Source: Pseudalkalibacillus decolorationis
Lineage (GTDB): Bacteria; Bacillota; Bacilli; Bacillales; Fictibacillaceae
DNA length: 64,000 nucleotides
Reading direction: 5' to 3'
Assembly (NCBI RefSeq): GCF_024609785.1
Contig: NZ_JANHJQ010000006.1
Span: 1-64,000 of the forward strand
Below, in pieces: positions 51,553-60,089 of this stretch. The notes beneath the pieces were generated by a model. The model was not told the origin of the DNA. It was given only the letters and a program-made list of their open reading frames with translations, and ran no database searches. Within the stretch, counting starts at the first letter, position 1, and every line of letters starts with the position of its first letter. Position numbers and translations under genes: made by a program.

Positions 51553-52033
51553 TTCATCTCCCCTTCTCTCTGTAATGTGGTATGCAACTTGGCTTGTTGA
51601 TCTGGAATGCATGAGCTGATAGAACGGTAGGATGACGGGTTGTATTCTGTATTGGACTGGGTGGGAATCATGTGATGTGATTTGATAGAATGATCGGAAT
51701 GGTAGATAGTAGTGATAACAACTAGACGACTGATGCGATGCATTACAAGAATATAAGGGATTACAAGGCTGAGGGTCCGTTGAGTGGTTGGGAATCCGAT
51801 GGCAACAGACCGATTTCAGAAAATTCCAATTTTACATGAATATACTATATAGATTCCCCGTAATCAAGTCTTCTCAAACCACTAATCCTGTCGAATTTCC
51901 GAGGGGGAGTTATAATCTGAAGAACTGATAGGTAGATAGGTCACTGAAATACCAATGAAAATCGTGACACGAACCAAGGTGTATTATGCTTTGCTAGTAT
52001 TTACAAAGACAAACTCACAACAAATAATTCGGG

Positions 52034-52110
52034 CTCACCCGATGTGAGTCAGTTGGGTTCACAGGATGTAACGTTTGTAATTGATCTTCCTTAATTGTCA
52101 CAGGACGTGA
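52034..52110 (-). repeat. R6 cluster of three short hairpins
   Basis: CTCACCCGATGTGAG (52034-52048), TTCACAGGATGTAA (52058-52071) and GTCACAGGACGTGA (52097-52110). The last is the reverse complement of the hairpin between atpA and atpG. Bases 51553-52033, upstream of the minus-strand operon, show no gene, and I cannot read a firm promoter there. Confidence 0.6.
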
Positions 52111-52239
52111 TGATTTTAGTTGAACTTCATTAATTTCGGATCTTTTTGTCCTCCTTTTTGATCAAACACTATATGAGAAGCATTTTTGAATGAAATAGTC
52201 GTCTTTTAGCCCTCTTTTAATCGTAAAAATTTTAAAATA

Positions 52240-52460
52240 CAGGCATGATTCAAGTTATTTCAGCCGAAATACTGGGATACCAGCTGAACTCAGGTTATTT
52301 CATCTGGAATTTTGATATACCAGCCGAACTCAGGTTATTTCATCCGGAATTGTGGGATATCAGCCGAGTTCAAGTTATTTCAGCCGAAATTCTGATATAT
52401 CAGCTAAATTTAGATTATTTCAGCCGCAATTCTGAAAATACAGTCCGAACTCAGAATTTC
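52240..52460 (+). repeat. 20-nt unit array D
   Basis: About ten half-units of exactly 20 bases that alternate TTATTTCAGCCGAAATTCTG and ATATACCAGCCGAACTCAGG types. The CCGRA core is at unit position 10-14 throughout. A reading frame of 148 codons runs across it, but only because the unit contains no stop in one frame. The rest up to spoIIID (52461-52824) shows no gene. Confidence 0.8.
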
Positions 52461-52824
52461 CGTCTTAACATTAGATTTACCTTTCTTAACTCAGCCTTAG
52501 CGGTCCAAAACCCCGACACAACACCAGCTATAGTACTTACGATCACTTCGAAAATAACTGCTTTGTTCGCACCTTTAACGGATTTATTGAGAAAGAAGAA
52601 ACAATTTCCCTTGTCCCACTTGACTTTTAGGTATATAACCTCTTCCTGTCTAATAAAATGTTACAAAACGATCATTAGGGGACCGCGATGAGAAGTCTAA
52701 GTAAAGCTGCGTGCGCGCTTAGCAGTCATTTTATTTGTAGGGGGATGACAATTTAACATTTCGCAGCCTAGATATTGAAGTCTCATATCGCACCTCTTAC
52801 ATCCAATTTGGGGAGGCGAGTGGT

Positions 52825-53088
52825 GTGCACGATTACATCAAAGAACGAACCATCAAGATAGGCAGGTATATCGTGGAGACTAAGAAAACCGTTCGAGTGA
52901 TTGCAAAAGAATTCGGTGTTTCTAAAAGTACCGTCCACAAAGATTTAACGGAACGATTGCCTGAAATCAACCCGGAGCTGGCCAATACTGTAAAGGAGAT
53001 CCTGGAGTACCATAAGTCGGTACGACACCTGCGTGGCGGTGAAGCTACCCGGGAGAAATACAAGAAATCTGAAACTGTCGTCAATTAA
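52825..53088 (+). CDS. spoIIID: Stage III sporulation transcription factor SpoIIID
   Basis: Mother-cell DNA-binding switch that tunes the sigma-E and sigma-K regulons. The 87 residues contain the helix-turn-helix VRVIAKEFGVSKSTVHKDLTERL and the basic C-terminal tail (HKSVRHLRGGEATREKYKK) that adds minor-groove contacts. The GTG start at 52825 follows GGGGAGG by six bases. The neighbour mbl is the same as in B. subtilis. Confidence 0.96.
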   Translation: MHDYIKERTIKIGRYIVETKKTVRVIAKEFGVSKSTVHKDLTERLPEINPELANTVKEILEYHKSVRHLRGGEATREKYKKSETVVN

Positions 53089-53238
53089 TTTTTTTGGGTA
53101 GTGAAATAGTCGGATTTTTTGACAAATTTAGCCCCTATTCAACAAAAAACTATGGTAAACTTATAAAATGGATGAACTACATAAATTTGACAAAATATAT
53201 ACTAATATAACTAGCAAGGAATAGGGAGGATTCACCGC

Positions 53239-54240
53239 ATGTTTTCGAGGGATGTCGGAATTGATCTGGGTACTGCGAACGTACTCATTTATGTAAAAGG
53301 ACGGGGAATTGTGCTTGACGAACCATCTGTTGTAGCGATTGATAAGCATAGCAATCGAGTTTTAGAAGTCGGTGAGGCTGCCCGTCAAATGGTAGGACGA
53401 ACGCCTGGAAATATTATTGCGACTCGACCATTGAAGGATGGCGTCATCGCCGATTTTGAAGTCACCGAGGCAATGCTGAAGTACTTTTTAAATAAGATCG
53501 ATGTGAGGGGGCTTATCGGAAAACCACGAATCCTGATCTGTACACCAACTAATATTACAACCGTAGAACAGAAGGCAATCCGTGAGGCAGCGCAAAAGAG
53601 TGGTGCAAAGCAAGTTTTCCTTGAAGAAGAGCCGAAAGTGGCAGCGATCGGAGCGGGTATGGATATCTTTCAGCCCAGTGGTAACATGGTCGTAGACATA
53701 GGCGGTGGAACAACTGATGTTGCCGTATTGTCAATGGGCGATATCGTCACCGCCTCTTCGATTAAGATGGCGGGGGACAAGTTCGATCAAGAAATTCTCC
53801 ACTACATAAAAAGAGAGTACAAACTCTTGATTGGCGAACGTACATCCGAAAACATAAAAACAAATGTCGCAACCGTCTTCCCGGGCTCGCGGGACGAAGA
53901 AATGGACATCCGTGGCCGTGACATGGTAAGTGGACTCCCTCGCAATATAAAGATCCGTACTACGGAAATTGAAGAGGCGTTAAGAGAACCGATTCAAACT
54001 GTTGTACAAACAGCGAAAAGCGTGCTCGAAAAAACACCGCCAGAACTTTCTGCAGATATTATCGACCGTGGCATTATCCTTACAGGTGGCGGAGCTTTAC
54101 TGCATGGTATAGATCGGTTGCTTTCAGATGAATTGAAAGTCCCAGTTCATGTTGCAGAAGAACCAATGAGCTGTGTTGCGCGTGGGACAGGCATCATGCT
54201 TGAACATATGGACAGATTACCTAAACGGAAGCTTTCTTAA
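53239..54240 (+). CDS. mbl: MreB-like cell-shape protein Mbl
   Basis: Bacterial actin that guides side-wall synthesis. The 333 residues begin FSRDVGIDLGTANVLIYVKGRGIVLDEPSVVAID, with the phosphate-1 loop DLGTANV. VDIGGGTTDVAVLS and GIILTGGGALLHGID are the phosphate-2 and adenosine motifs. The linkage spoIIID-mbl-flhO identifies this as Mbl, not MreB, which lies elsewhere with mreCD. ATAGGGAGG precedes the ATG. No terminator separates it from flhO. Confidence 0.95.
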   Translation: MFSRDVGIDLGTANVLIYVKGRGIVLDEPSVVAIDKHSNRVLEVGEAARQMVGRTPGNIIATRPLKDGVIADFEVTEAMLKYFLNKIDVRGLIGKPRILICTPTNITTVEQKAIREAAQKSGAKQVFLEEEPKVAAIGAGMDIFQPSGNMVVDIGGGTTDVAVLSMGDIVTASSIKMAGDKFDQEILHYIKREYKLLIGERTSENIKTNVATVFPGSRDEEMDIRGRDMVSGLPRNIKIRTTEIEEALREPIQTVVQTAKSVLEKTPPELSADIIDRGIILTGGGALLHGIDRLLSDELKVPVHVAEEPMSCVARGTGIMLEHMDRLPKRKLS

Positions 54241-54312
54241 TATTAAGGACAAGCCTTGTAACCACGAACGATCGGCTGCACACTTTACTGTAACAATAGA
54301 GGGGGAGAGTTA

Positions 54313-55134
54313 ATGTTTCGAGGATTTTATACTGCCGCTTCAGGAATGATTAGTCAGCAAAGACGACAGGACTTACTGACTAATAATCTTGCGAACGCCA
54401 ATACGCCAGGATACAAAGCAGACCGTGCATCACTTCGAGCTTTTCCAAATATGCTGCTCAGCCGTATGGGCGAGACGAATGTAGGCACTCAAGGCATCCC
54501 GATGAATGATCGTGTTGGACCTATCGCAACAGGGGTCTATATGCAAGAGGCATTGCCAAACTATCGTCAAGGAGACCTTCGTGAAACTGGCAATAATCTA
54601 GACATTGCTCTTCTCCAAGGAACCGTTCCGATCAACGAAGATACAGGTACAGCAGGCGCCTTATTTTTTACAGTTGAAAATGAAGCGGGTGAACTCCGGC
54701 TTACACGTAATGGGAACTTTACCGTTGATGCGAACAGCAATCTTGTAACATCAACAGGGGACTATGTTCTTGATACTGCCGGAAACCGAATTATGGTGGA
54801 AGGTACTAATTTTAAACTTGGTGAAAATGGGGTTATCAATGAAACCGAGGCCCAAATTGGAATCTCACTTATCGAAAATCCGAATGATCTTGAAAAAGAA
54901 GGAAACGGCCTATTTAGCTTGGAAAATGAAGCAGACATCATTGCCGTAAACGGAAATACAGACGTTACATATCAACTAAAGCAAGGATTTGTTGAGAGGT
55001 CCAATGTGGATGTCGAACAAACGATGGTCCAAATGATGAGTGCATATCGAACGTTTGAGGCGAACCAAAAAGTCATTCAAGCGTATGACCGAACGATGGA
55101 AAAAGCATCCAATGAAATCGGAAGACTCGGCTAG
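54313..55134 (+). CDS. flhO: Flagellar basal-body rod protein FlhO
   Basis: A 273-residue distal/proximal rod protein of the FlgF/FlgG family. It starts FRGFYTAASGMISQQRRQDLLTNNLANANTPGYKADRASL (the rod N-terminal helix) and ends VDVEQTMVQMMSAYRTFEANQKVIQAYDRTMEKASNEIGRLG, the C-terminal helix that packs against it in the rod. GGGGGAGAG precedes the ATG. In B. subtilis flhO and flhP are adjacent; here three R3 repeats separate them. Confidence 0.94.
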   Translation: MFRGFYTAASGMISQQRRQDLLTNNLANANTPGYKADRASLRAFPNMLLSRMGETNVGTQGIPMNDRVGPIATGVYMQEALPNYRQGDLRETGNNLDIALLQGTVPINEDTGTAGALFFTVENEAGELRLTRNGNFTVDANSNLVTSTGDYVLDTAGNRIMVEGTNFKLGENGVINETEAQIGISLIENPNDLEKEGNGLFSLENEADIIAVNGNTDVTYQLKQGFVERSNVDVEQTMVQMMSAYRTFEANQKVIQAYDRTMEKASNEIGRLG

Positions 55135-55590
55135 GAAAAGCGGAAGCGACCTGTTTAGGTGTGATAAAGAAAACTTGGCCAGCGCCGAGCAGTGCGAAAG
55201 TGGTTGCCTTAGTTGCCCTTATACTCGAGAGTGCAAGCGCTGGAGATTCTGGAGCACAACACATGCTTTTTGTGTTTGTGGAAGAATCGAAGCGACCTCG
55301 AGCACCTGGTCGCTGGAGCTAGACATTGATGGAAAAGTGGAAGCGACCTGTTTAGGTGCGACAAGCGCTGGAGATTCTGGAGCACAACACATGCTTTTTG
55401 TGTTTGTGGAAGAATCGAAGCGACCTCGAGCACCTGGTCGCTGGAGCTAGACATTGATGGAAAAGCGGAAGCGCACTGTTTAGGTGCGACAAGCGCTGGA
55501 GATTTCTGGACGAGAACGCGTTTTCCAGCGTGATGCCAGAAATCGAAGCGACCTCGAGTACCTGTGCGCTGGAGCTAGACATTACATCCA
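55134..55590 (-). repeat. Three tandem R3 repeats between flhO and flhP
   Basis: Three units in minus orientation; the block AAGCGCTGGAGATT recurs at 55235, 55363 and 55491, a 128-base period. Units 1 and 2 are almost identical; unit 3 has a different centre (ACGAGAACGCGTTTTCC region). Unit 1 also carries R2-like sequence (AGAAAACTTGGCCAGCGCC). Short frames across it are repeat artefacts. Confidence 0.85.
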
Positions 55591-55640
55591 TGCAGCAAAA
55601 TTTTTATACTTCCTTGTAACAAAAAGGGTAAAGGGGTAGG

Positions 55641-56471
55641 ATGATGAACCGTTCAATGATTACAGCTTCTGTGACAATGGGGCAACTTCAAAGACAACTG
55701 GACACGATTTCAAACAACCTTTCGAATACTAATACATACGGGTACAAGCGTCGTGATGTACAATTTTCAAGTCTTTTAGCACAAAAAATGAACAACCAGC
55801 CAAACCAGAATGTCGAAATTGGTCGTCAATCACCAGAAGGAATTCGGCTTGGTAATGGCGCAAGGGTATCTGGGACAGTCCTAAGACTTGAACAAGGTGG
55901 TATAATGGAGACTGGGCGATCGTTAGATTTTGCGCTTCTGGATCCAAATGTCATGTTCCAAATGGGGAAAACACTTGAAAATGGTGGCGAAATCGTTGAA
56001 TATACAAGGGAAGGGTCCTTTTATTTGACACCAATCAACGGGAATCCCCAAATTTTGCAACTAACTGCTTCAAATGGGGATGCTGTTCTAGGAGTGAACG
56101 GTCCAATTGAAATACCTGCCAATTTTGAATCGATTTCTGTTACAGGTGAAGGCTTGATAAAGGTTACCTTAACAGATCAAACGACTGTCAACGCTGGACG
56201 GCTTTCGCTTGTTGAAGTGAATCGACCGCAACTGTTACAATCGGTAGGCGAAAATCGATATCAAGTCAGTGCGACAGCTGATTTGAATGATGTGATTGAG
56301 CAGATTGAAATGAATGGTAACTATATTCAGCAAGGCTCCCTGGAACAATCGAACGTGGATGTCGCTCAGGAAATGGCCCAACTTATGGCGACACAGCGCT
56401 CTTATCAAATGAATGCCAGATCGATTACGATGGCCGATCAAATGATGGGGCTCGTAAATTCAATTCGTTAA
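55641..56471 (+). CDS. flhP: Flagellar hook-basal body protein FlhP
   Basis: A 276-residue paralogue of FlhO with the same ends: TMGQLQRQLDTISNNLSNTNTYGYKRRDVQFSSLLAQKM at the start and SNVDVAQEMAQLMATQRSYQMNARSITMADQMMGLVNSIR at the end. The two proteins probably form the Gram-positive rod together. AAAGGGGTAGG precedes the start (MNRSMITASVT from 55644 or 55641). A short gap leads to the EpuA-like gene, so they are likely co-transcribed. Confidence 0.93.
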   Translation: MMNRSMITASVTMGQLQRQLDTISNNLSNTNTYGYKRRDVQFSSLLAQKMNNQPNQNVEIGRQSPEGIRLGNGARVSGTVLRLEQGGIMETGRSLDFALLDPNVMFQMGKTLENGGEIVEYTREGSFYLTPINGNPQILQLTASNGDAVLGVNGPIEIPANFESISVTGEGLIKVTLTDQTTVNAGRLSLVEVNRPQLLQSVGENRYQVSATADLNDVIEQIEMNGNYIQQGSLEQSNVDVAQEMAQLMATQRSYQMNARSITMADQMMGLVNSIR

Positions 56472-56491
56472 GTAAGTAATGAGGAGTTATT

Positions 56492-56842
56492 ATGGTCCAT
56501 AATGATATAGAAGCTAATAAGAAACATTCGGCGGTGACGTCTGATTCGTCGCAAAAGAATGGAAATACAACAAAAGAAAACGTGCCAATCGAAGAGCAAG
56601 CTCAGGTTAATAAGGAAGCTTCCACCAGGGAAGACAGTAAGCAGGAGAAGCTGACAAAGCCACGAGTTCGCTTAATCCCAATTTGGCTGCGGCTTATTCT
56701 CGTGCTCTTTTTGTTTGTTGCATGTCTCGCAATGGGACTAGCTGTTGGGTACGGAGTAATCGGCGACGGTAACATGATGGATGTCTTCGATAAGGAAACG
56801 TGGACGCACATTATCGACCTCGTAAAAAAAGATATAAAGTAG
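56492..56842 (+). CDS. EpuA-like small membrane protein
   Basis: A 116-residue protein. The first 60 residues are polar and low in complexity. One membrane helix follows (about 66-90, PIWLRLILVLFLFVACLAMGLAVGYGVIG) and then a short tail VFDKETWTHIIDLVKK. This matches the EpuA family, often mislabelled as an RNA polymerase beta subunit because of gene-name transfer. GAGGAGTTATT precedes the ATG. It lies between flhP and fabZ in several Bacillus relatives. Function unknown. Confidence 0.75.
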   Translation: MVHNDIEANKKHSAVTSDSSQKNGNTTKENVPIEEQAQVNKEASTREDSKQEKLTKPRVRLIPIWLRLILVLFLFVACLAMGLAVGYGVIGDGNMMDVFDKETWTHIIDLVKKDIK

Positions 56843-56982
56843 AAAAAAAAGCACGTAAATATCAAATTGTATTCCCAAAGTAACCAAGCAAAAGATGGGT
56901 GTCCTCTGTCTAAACCGATTTCTTTTTCCGTGAAAAATTATGCTATGATATAGGGAGACTGGTTAAAAACAGGAGGATTATC

Positions 56983-57417
56983 ATGCTAAATATCGAAGAA
57001 ATCAAAGAAATTATTGCACACCGCTACCCAATTCTAATGATTGATAAAATACTTGAAGTAGAAGAAGGAAAGCATGCAATAGGTATTAAAAACGTTTCTG
57101 CTAATGAAGAGTTTTTCAATGGGCATTTCCCGGAATATCCAGTCATGCCAGGTGTTTTAATCGTTGAAGCACTTGCTCAGGTTGGAGCGGTTGCATTACT
57201 TAAAAAAGAAGAAAATCGTGGACGTCTTGCCTTTTTTGCCGGGATCGACAACTGTCGATTTAAACGTCAGGTTCGCCCAGGGGATCAGCTTCGGTTAGAA
57301 GTCGAGCTTACTCGTGTTCGCGGATCGATGGGTAAAGGCGTGGCAACGGCAACTGTCGATGGAGAAATAGCCTGCAAAACGGAAATTATGTTTGCTTTAG
57401 GTGAGAAAAAAGAATAA
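56983..57417 (+). CDS. fabZ: 3-hydroxyacyl-ACP dehydratase FabZ
   Basis: Dehydrates 3-hydroxyacyl-ACP in the type II fatty-acid cycle. The 144 residues have the hot-dog fold with the active-site His in [21 protein letters not shown] and the Glu 14 residues later, in the helix. [13 protein letters not shown] is the typical opening. AGGAGGATTATC precedes the ATG. The site matches B. subtilis ywpB (fabZ). Confidence 0.95.
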   Translation: MLNIEEIKEIIAHRYPILMIDKILEVEEGKHAIGIKNVSANEEFFNGHFPEYPVMPGVLIVEALAQVGAVALLKKEENRGRLAFFAGIDNCRFKRQVRPGDQLRLEVELTRVRGSMGKGVATATVDGEIACKTEIMFALGEKKE

Positions 57418-57438
57418 CATCACGGAGGGGGCGTAACT

Positions 57439-58062
57439 ATGAAAATTTGGGACATCTCTCAACCTCTGAAGAAAGGTGTACCAACCTGGCCTGGCGACAC
57501 ACCATTTACGTTCAAGTTGAATTGGACGAAAGAGGAGACAGGCTCTGTGAACGTCGGAAGTGTTACCTTTAGCACTCATACTGGAACCCATGTGGATGCA
57601 CCCTTCCACTTTGATGAAAATGGGGACAAAATGCTGGATTTGAAGCCTGATCTGTATGTCGGTGATGCCTTGGTCGTTCACTTGGAAGGACGCCAATCGA
57701 TTCAGCCCGAAGATTTGAAAGGATACGAGCTGGCAGGTATTGAACGCTTACTTATTAAAACAAGCTCATGGAAGGACCGCACTGTTTTTCCGGATCAGAT
57801 TACGTATTTGTCACCAGAGCTTGCCCCATTTTTAAAAGAAAAAGGGGTTCGGTTAATTGGGGTGGATGTACCGTCTGTTGATCAGGTTGATTCAAAGGAC
57901 TTGCCCGCACACCACAGTTTACTTGAAAATGACATACATATATTAGAGAGTGTCTTATTGGATGAAGTGGACGAGGGAGTTTACGAGTTAATCGCCTTGC
58001 CATTGCCCCTTGCTGAAGCGGATGCCAGCCCGGTTCGTGCGATTTTGAGAAAAAGAATGTAA
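57439..58062 (+). CDS. kynB: Cyclase-family metal hydrolase (KynB-like)
   Basis: A 207-residue member of the cyclase/KynB family; KynB opens N-formylkynurenine in tryptophan breakdown. The metal motif HTGTHVDAPFH near residue 50 and WPGDTPF near 16 are those of KynB, as are PAHHSLLENDIHILE and VYELIALPLPLAEADASPVRAIL. It is 22 bases from fabZ with the site CGGAGGGGG, so it is probably co-transcribed. There is no kynureninase or dioxygenase gene in the window, so another amide substrate remains possible. Confidence 0.85.
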   Translation: MKIWDISQPLKKGVPTWPGDTPFTFKLNWTKEETGSVNVGSVTFSTHTGTHVDAPFHFDENGDKMLDLKPDLYVGDALVVHLEGRQSIQPEDLKGYELAGIERLLIKTSSWKDRTVFPDQITYLSPELAPFLKEKGVRLIGVDVPSVDQVDSKDLPAHHSLLENDIHILESVLLDEVDEGVYELIALPLPLAEADASPVRAILRKRM

Positions 58063-58195
58063 AGCGAGTATTGAGTAAGTGTATAGGTTTTATTATAAAA
58101 CTGTAAAATGACCCCATTTCTGTTTCCACCGCGTTATAGTAAGGGTAGCCGGGGATCAAAACGGCAAACCTGACAAACGAGGGGTGGATGAAAAC

Positions 58196-58261
58196 ATGAA
58201 TAAAGGTTTTTTCCTCAAGCTCGGCACGTCACTTTTCACCATTGCACTATATTTTGCATGA
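58196..58261 (+). pseudogene. Truncated lipoprotein remnant
   Basis: A 21-codon frame, MNKGFFLKLGTSLFTIALYF then Ala and stop. It resembles the signal peptide of the lipoprotein at 58895 (MKKKLFAKLGTSLLAVMLIT) and ends just before the lipobox. The upstream sequence is also similar: TATAGTAAGGGTAGCCGG here and TATAGTTATGTGTAGCCGG there. It looks like a decayed copy of that gene. GAGGGGTGGATG precedes the ATG. Confidence 0.6.
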
Positions 58262-58347
58262 ACTCGGTACACTAGAAGTTTATTAGTTTTTTAAACACAC
58301 ACGTAACTGAACGATTTAGATAAATGAAAAGAAACATCGACTGAGTG

Positions 58348-58372
58348 AGAGTTGCTAACGCAGCTCTTTTTT
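58348..58372 (+). terminator. Terminator after the kynB/remnant region
   Basis: AGAGTTGC-TAAC-GCAGCTCT followed by TTTTT. It lies just before the second copy of the duplicated segment. Confidence 0.75.
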
Positions 58373-58379
58373 CTTTGTT

Positions 58380-58732
58380 AAGGAAACTAAGAAATTCTTA
58401 AGCTGTGGATCACTTTTGATTCAAAATGGTCTTTAGCTTGGTGATTGTACATATTAGAGATCTGTCAGACGCCAATTTAGCGTTAAAAGGAGCAATAAAT
58501 CTTCTTCAAGAGTACAAGAAGATTATATTTAATGAAAAACATTCAGAATTACCAGCTGTATTCAGAATAATTCATCCGTATCAAGAATAATTCAGCTGGA
58601 AAAACTGGAATTCATCCGTACTGAAAATAATTCATCCGGAAAATCTGGAAATCATCCGAACAGGGAATAATTCATCCGGAAAATCTGGAAATCATCCGAA
58701 CAGAGAATAATCCATCCGGAAAACCTGGAACT
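58380..58732 (+). repeat. Duplicated segment with 20-nt unit array E
   Basis: The second copy of the segment at 3007-3377. The shared part runs from GGAAACTA through AGCTGTGGATCACTTTTGAT to GAATTACCAGCTGTATTCAG. The array from 58565 has about nine half-units (ATAATTCATCCGGAAAATCT, GGAAATCATCCGAACAGGG). Both copies follow a terminator. No gene is present. Confidence 0.8.
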
Positions 58733-58894
58733 CGTGTTTTGTACAGAATTTGAGGCATAGTTCTTTAAGAATTTTACGATTGTAAGAGTTGTTTGTAGGT
58801 TCTGTAAATTCGGCCTTTTTTTGGCTTGTTTGCAGTATAGTTATGTGTAGCCGGACTGACCGGTAAATTTCATCATACAAGGAGTGTAGTATCC

Positions 58895-59137
58895 ATGAAA
58901 AAGAAATTGTTTGCAAAACTAGGAACATCCCTTTTGGCAGTAATGTTGATCACTGCATGTAACGCAAACGAAGAAGAACCTGCTAATGATGAATCAACTG
59001 AAGAAGAAACAACAACAGAGGAAGACACAAAAACTGAAGAAGAAACAACAACAGAAGAAGGAACTGAAGAAGAGGCAAACACTGAAGAAGGCGGAACTGA
59101 GGAAGAAACAACAACTGATGAGGAAAAGCCTGAATAA
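58895..59137 (+). CDS. Small acidic Thr/Glu-rich lipoprotein
   Basis: An 80-residue precursor. The signal peptide KKKLFAKLGTSLLAVMLITAC ends in a lipobox (LITAC, Cys22), so the mature chain is lipid-anchored on the outer face of the membrane. The mature 59 residues are nearly all Glu and Thr in TTEEDTKTEEETTTEEGTEEE-like runs, a probably unfolded, very acidic chain. CAAGGAGTGTAG precedes the ATG. It has a truncated paralogue at 58196. Function unknown. Confidence 0.75.
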   Translation: MKKKLFAKLGTSLLAVMLITACNANEEEPANDESTEEETTTEEDTKTEEETTTEEGTEEEANTEEGGTEEETTTDEEKPE

Positions 59138-59239
59138 TACATTGTTACATCGTTATAGCTGAAACAATTCGGGTCTAAATGAGCCGAATCCTACCACGAC
59201 GAATCAACAATTTCAATTCACTACCTCCCCTCACTTTTT

Positions 59240-59269
59240 AAGAGCTGTACCATCCACAGCTCTTTTTTT
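59240..59269 (+). terminator. Terminator of the small lipoprotein gene
   Basis: AGAGCTGT-ACCATCC-ACAGCTCT followed by TTTTTT. R2 begins at 59271. Confidence 0.9.
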
Positions 59270-59270
59270 C

Positions 59271-59362
59271 ACGTTAAGAAAGTATAAAAATACTTTCTAT
59301 AGTATAAGCGCAACTAAAGCTCAGCCGGCGCCAAAGGCTTGGCTTTGCCAAGTTTTCTTTAT
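59271..59362 (+). repeat. R2 intergenic repeat
   Basis: A full copy: left hairpin GAAAGTAT/ATACTTTC, right stem CTTGGC/GCCAAG followed by TTTTCTTTAT. It is followed by another short left-end fragment (GTAAAGAAAGTATAAAAG, 59365-59382). Confidence 0.85.
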
Positions 59363-59401
59363 GAGTAAAGAAAGTATAAAAGTTTGCGGCATGGATGTAA
59401 T

Positions 59402-59518
59402 GTCCAGCTTCAGCGCCCAACCACTTGGATCACTTCAGGCCTCCTGCGGCGGCAACAGCCTCCTCGTCGGTCTTCCAGTGACCTTCGTGGCTAAGCAGGG
59501 CGCTTGCGCTTTTCTTAT
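59402..59518 (+). repeat. R3 intergenic repeat, copy b
   Basis: A near-identical copy of 11-126, 59 kb away: GTCCAGCTTCAGCGCC at the left, CCACTTGGATCACTTCAG inside, GGGCGCTTGCGCTTTTC at the right. The 70-codon frame across it is not a gene. Confidence 0.85.
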
Positions 59519-59571
59519 ATGCAATGATCGCTCTGGACCCATATGCATGATCTATTTTTTCCTAAAGATTT

Positions 59572-59604
59572 AAAGAGCCGTTCCGAAAAGGGAACGGCTC
59601 TTTC
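59572..59604. terminator. Bidirectional terminator
   Basis: AAAGAGCCGTTCC-GAAAA-GGGAACGGCTCTTT; A-run before and T-run after allow it to work for the minus-strand fbpB-like gene and for upstream plus-strand transcripts. Confidence 0.85.
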
Positions 59605-59621
59605 TTAGGATATTGGACTAG

Positions 59622-59738
59622 TTAAGCTTTATGATTTTGTTCAATTTTAGCCTCGATTTTTTCTAAAGCCTGCTGGTCCTTTGAAATTTCTAATCTATTT
59701 TTATTAACAAGTTCTTTTAAAGAAACTTTTTTCCTCAT
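59622..59738 (-). CDS. fbpB: FbpB-like small basic protein (38 aa)
   Basis: A 38-residue protein, too short for most gene finders: MRKKVSLKELVNKNRLEISK followed by DQQALEKIEAKIEQNHKA. It matches the FbpB family of Fur-regulated basic proteins, with the basic start, ELVNKNR, and EKIEAKIE. In B. subtilis FbpB works with the small RNA FsrA in iron sparing. The ribosome site GAAAGGTGG is at good distance, and a terminator follows. I could not find a clear Fur box upstream, so iron control is inferred from the family only. Confidence 0.72.
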   Translation of the reverse strand: MRKKVSLKELVNKNRLEISKDQQALEKIEAKIEQNHKA

Positions 59739-60039
59739 AATCACATTCCACCTTTCTTAATTACTATTATACAATACATTGGTCCTATTTTATTATAAAA
59801 GTGTGAAAATTCAATGAACATAATACTCAAAAGTGATGTACTCAAAAAAGTTATTTGTGGGTAAGCAATATAATTTTCGTAGTTTCTTCATCGACTAAGT
59901 CCGGTTCATAGAACGATAAGTAAAAAATTGTTTGATTATAGGTACGTATTTAGTGGTTTTTTGTCTATATCTAAGAACCTTTGTCGATGTTACAGGACTG
60001 TGGAAGAGTACTGTTGAATTATTGTTGTATTAAAAGCAT

Positions 60040-60062
60040 GCAATAAAATAATAATTTATTGC
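60040..60062 (+). promoter_or_regulatory. Inverted repeat before the subtilase gene
   Basis: GCAATAAA (60040-60047), seven A/T bases, TTTATTGC (60055-60062), a perfect 8-bp inverted repeat 27 bases before the start codon. It may be an operator or a leader hairpin. Bases 59739-60039 show no gene. Confidence 0.45.
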
Positions 60063-60089
60063 GCGAAAACTTTGAAGGGAGTAGGTAGG

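Noticed and set aside
52245-52691. A 148-codon plus-strand frame
   Set aside because: It runs along the 20-nt array D and has no ribosome site; the product is a translation of the repeat.
55040-55450. A 136-codon plus-strand frame after flhO
   Set aside because: It starts inside flhO in another frame and continues through the R3 tandem repeats.
59361-59573. A 70-codon plus-strand frame
   Set aside because: It is a translation of the R3 repeat, and the other R3 copy at 11-126 does not keep it as a gene.
59739-59830. Fur box upstream of the fbpB-like gene
   Set aside because: The region is AT-rich, but no arrangement of GATAAT hexamers convincing enough for a Fur site was found.
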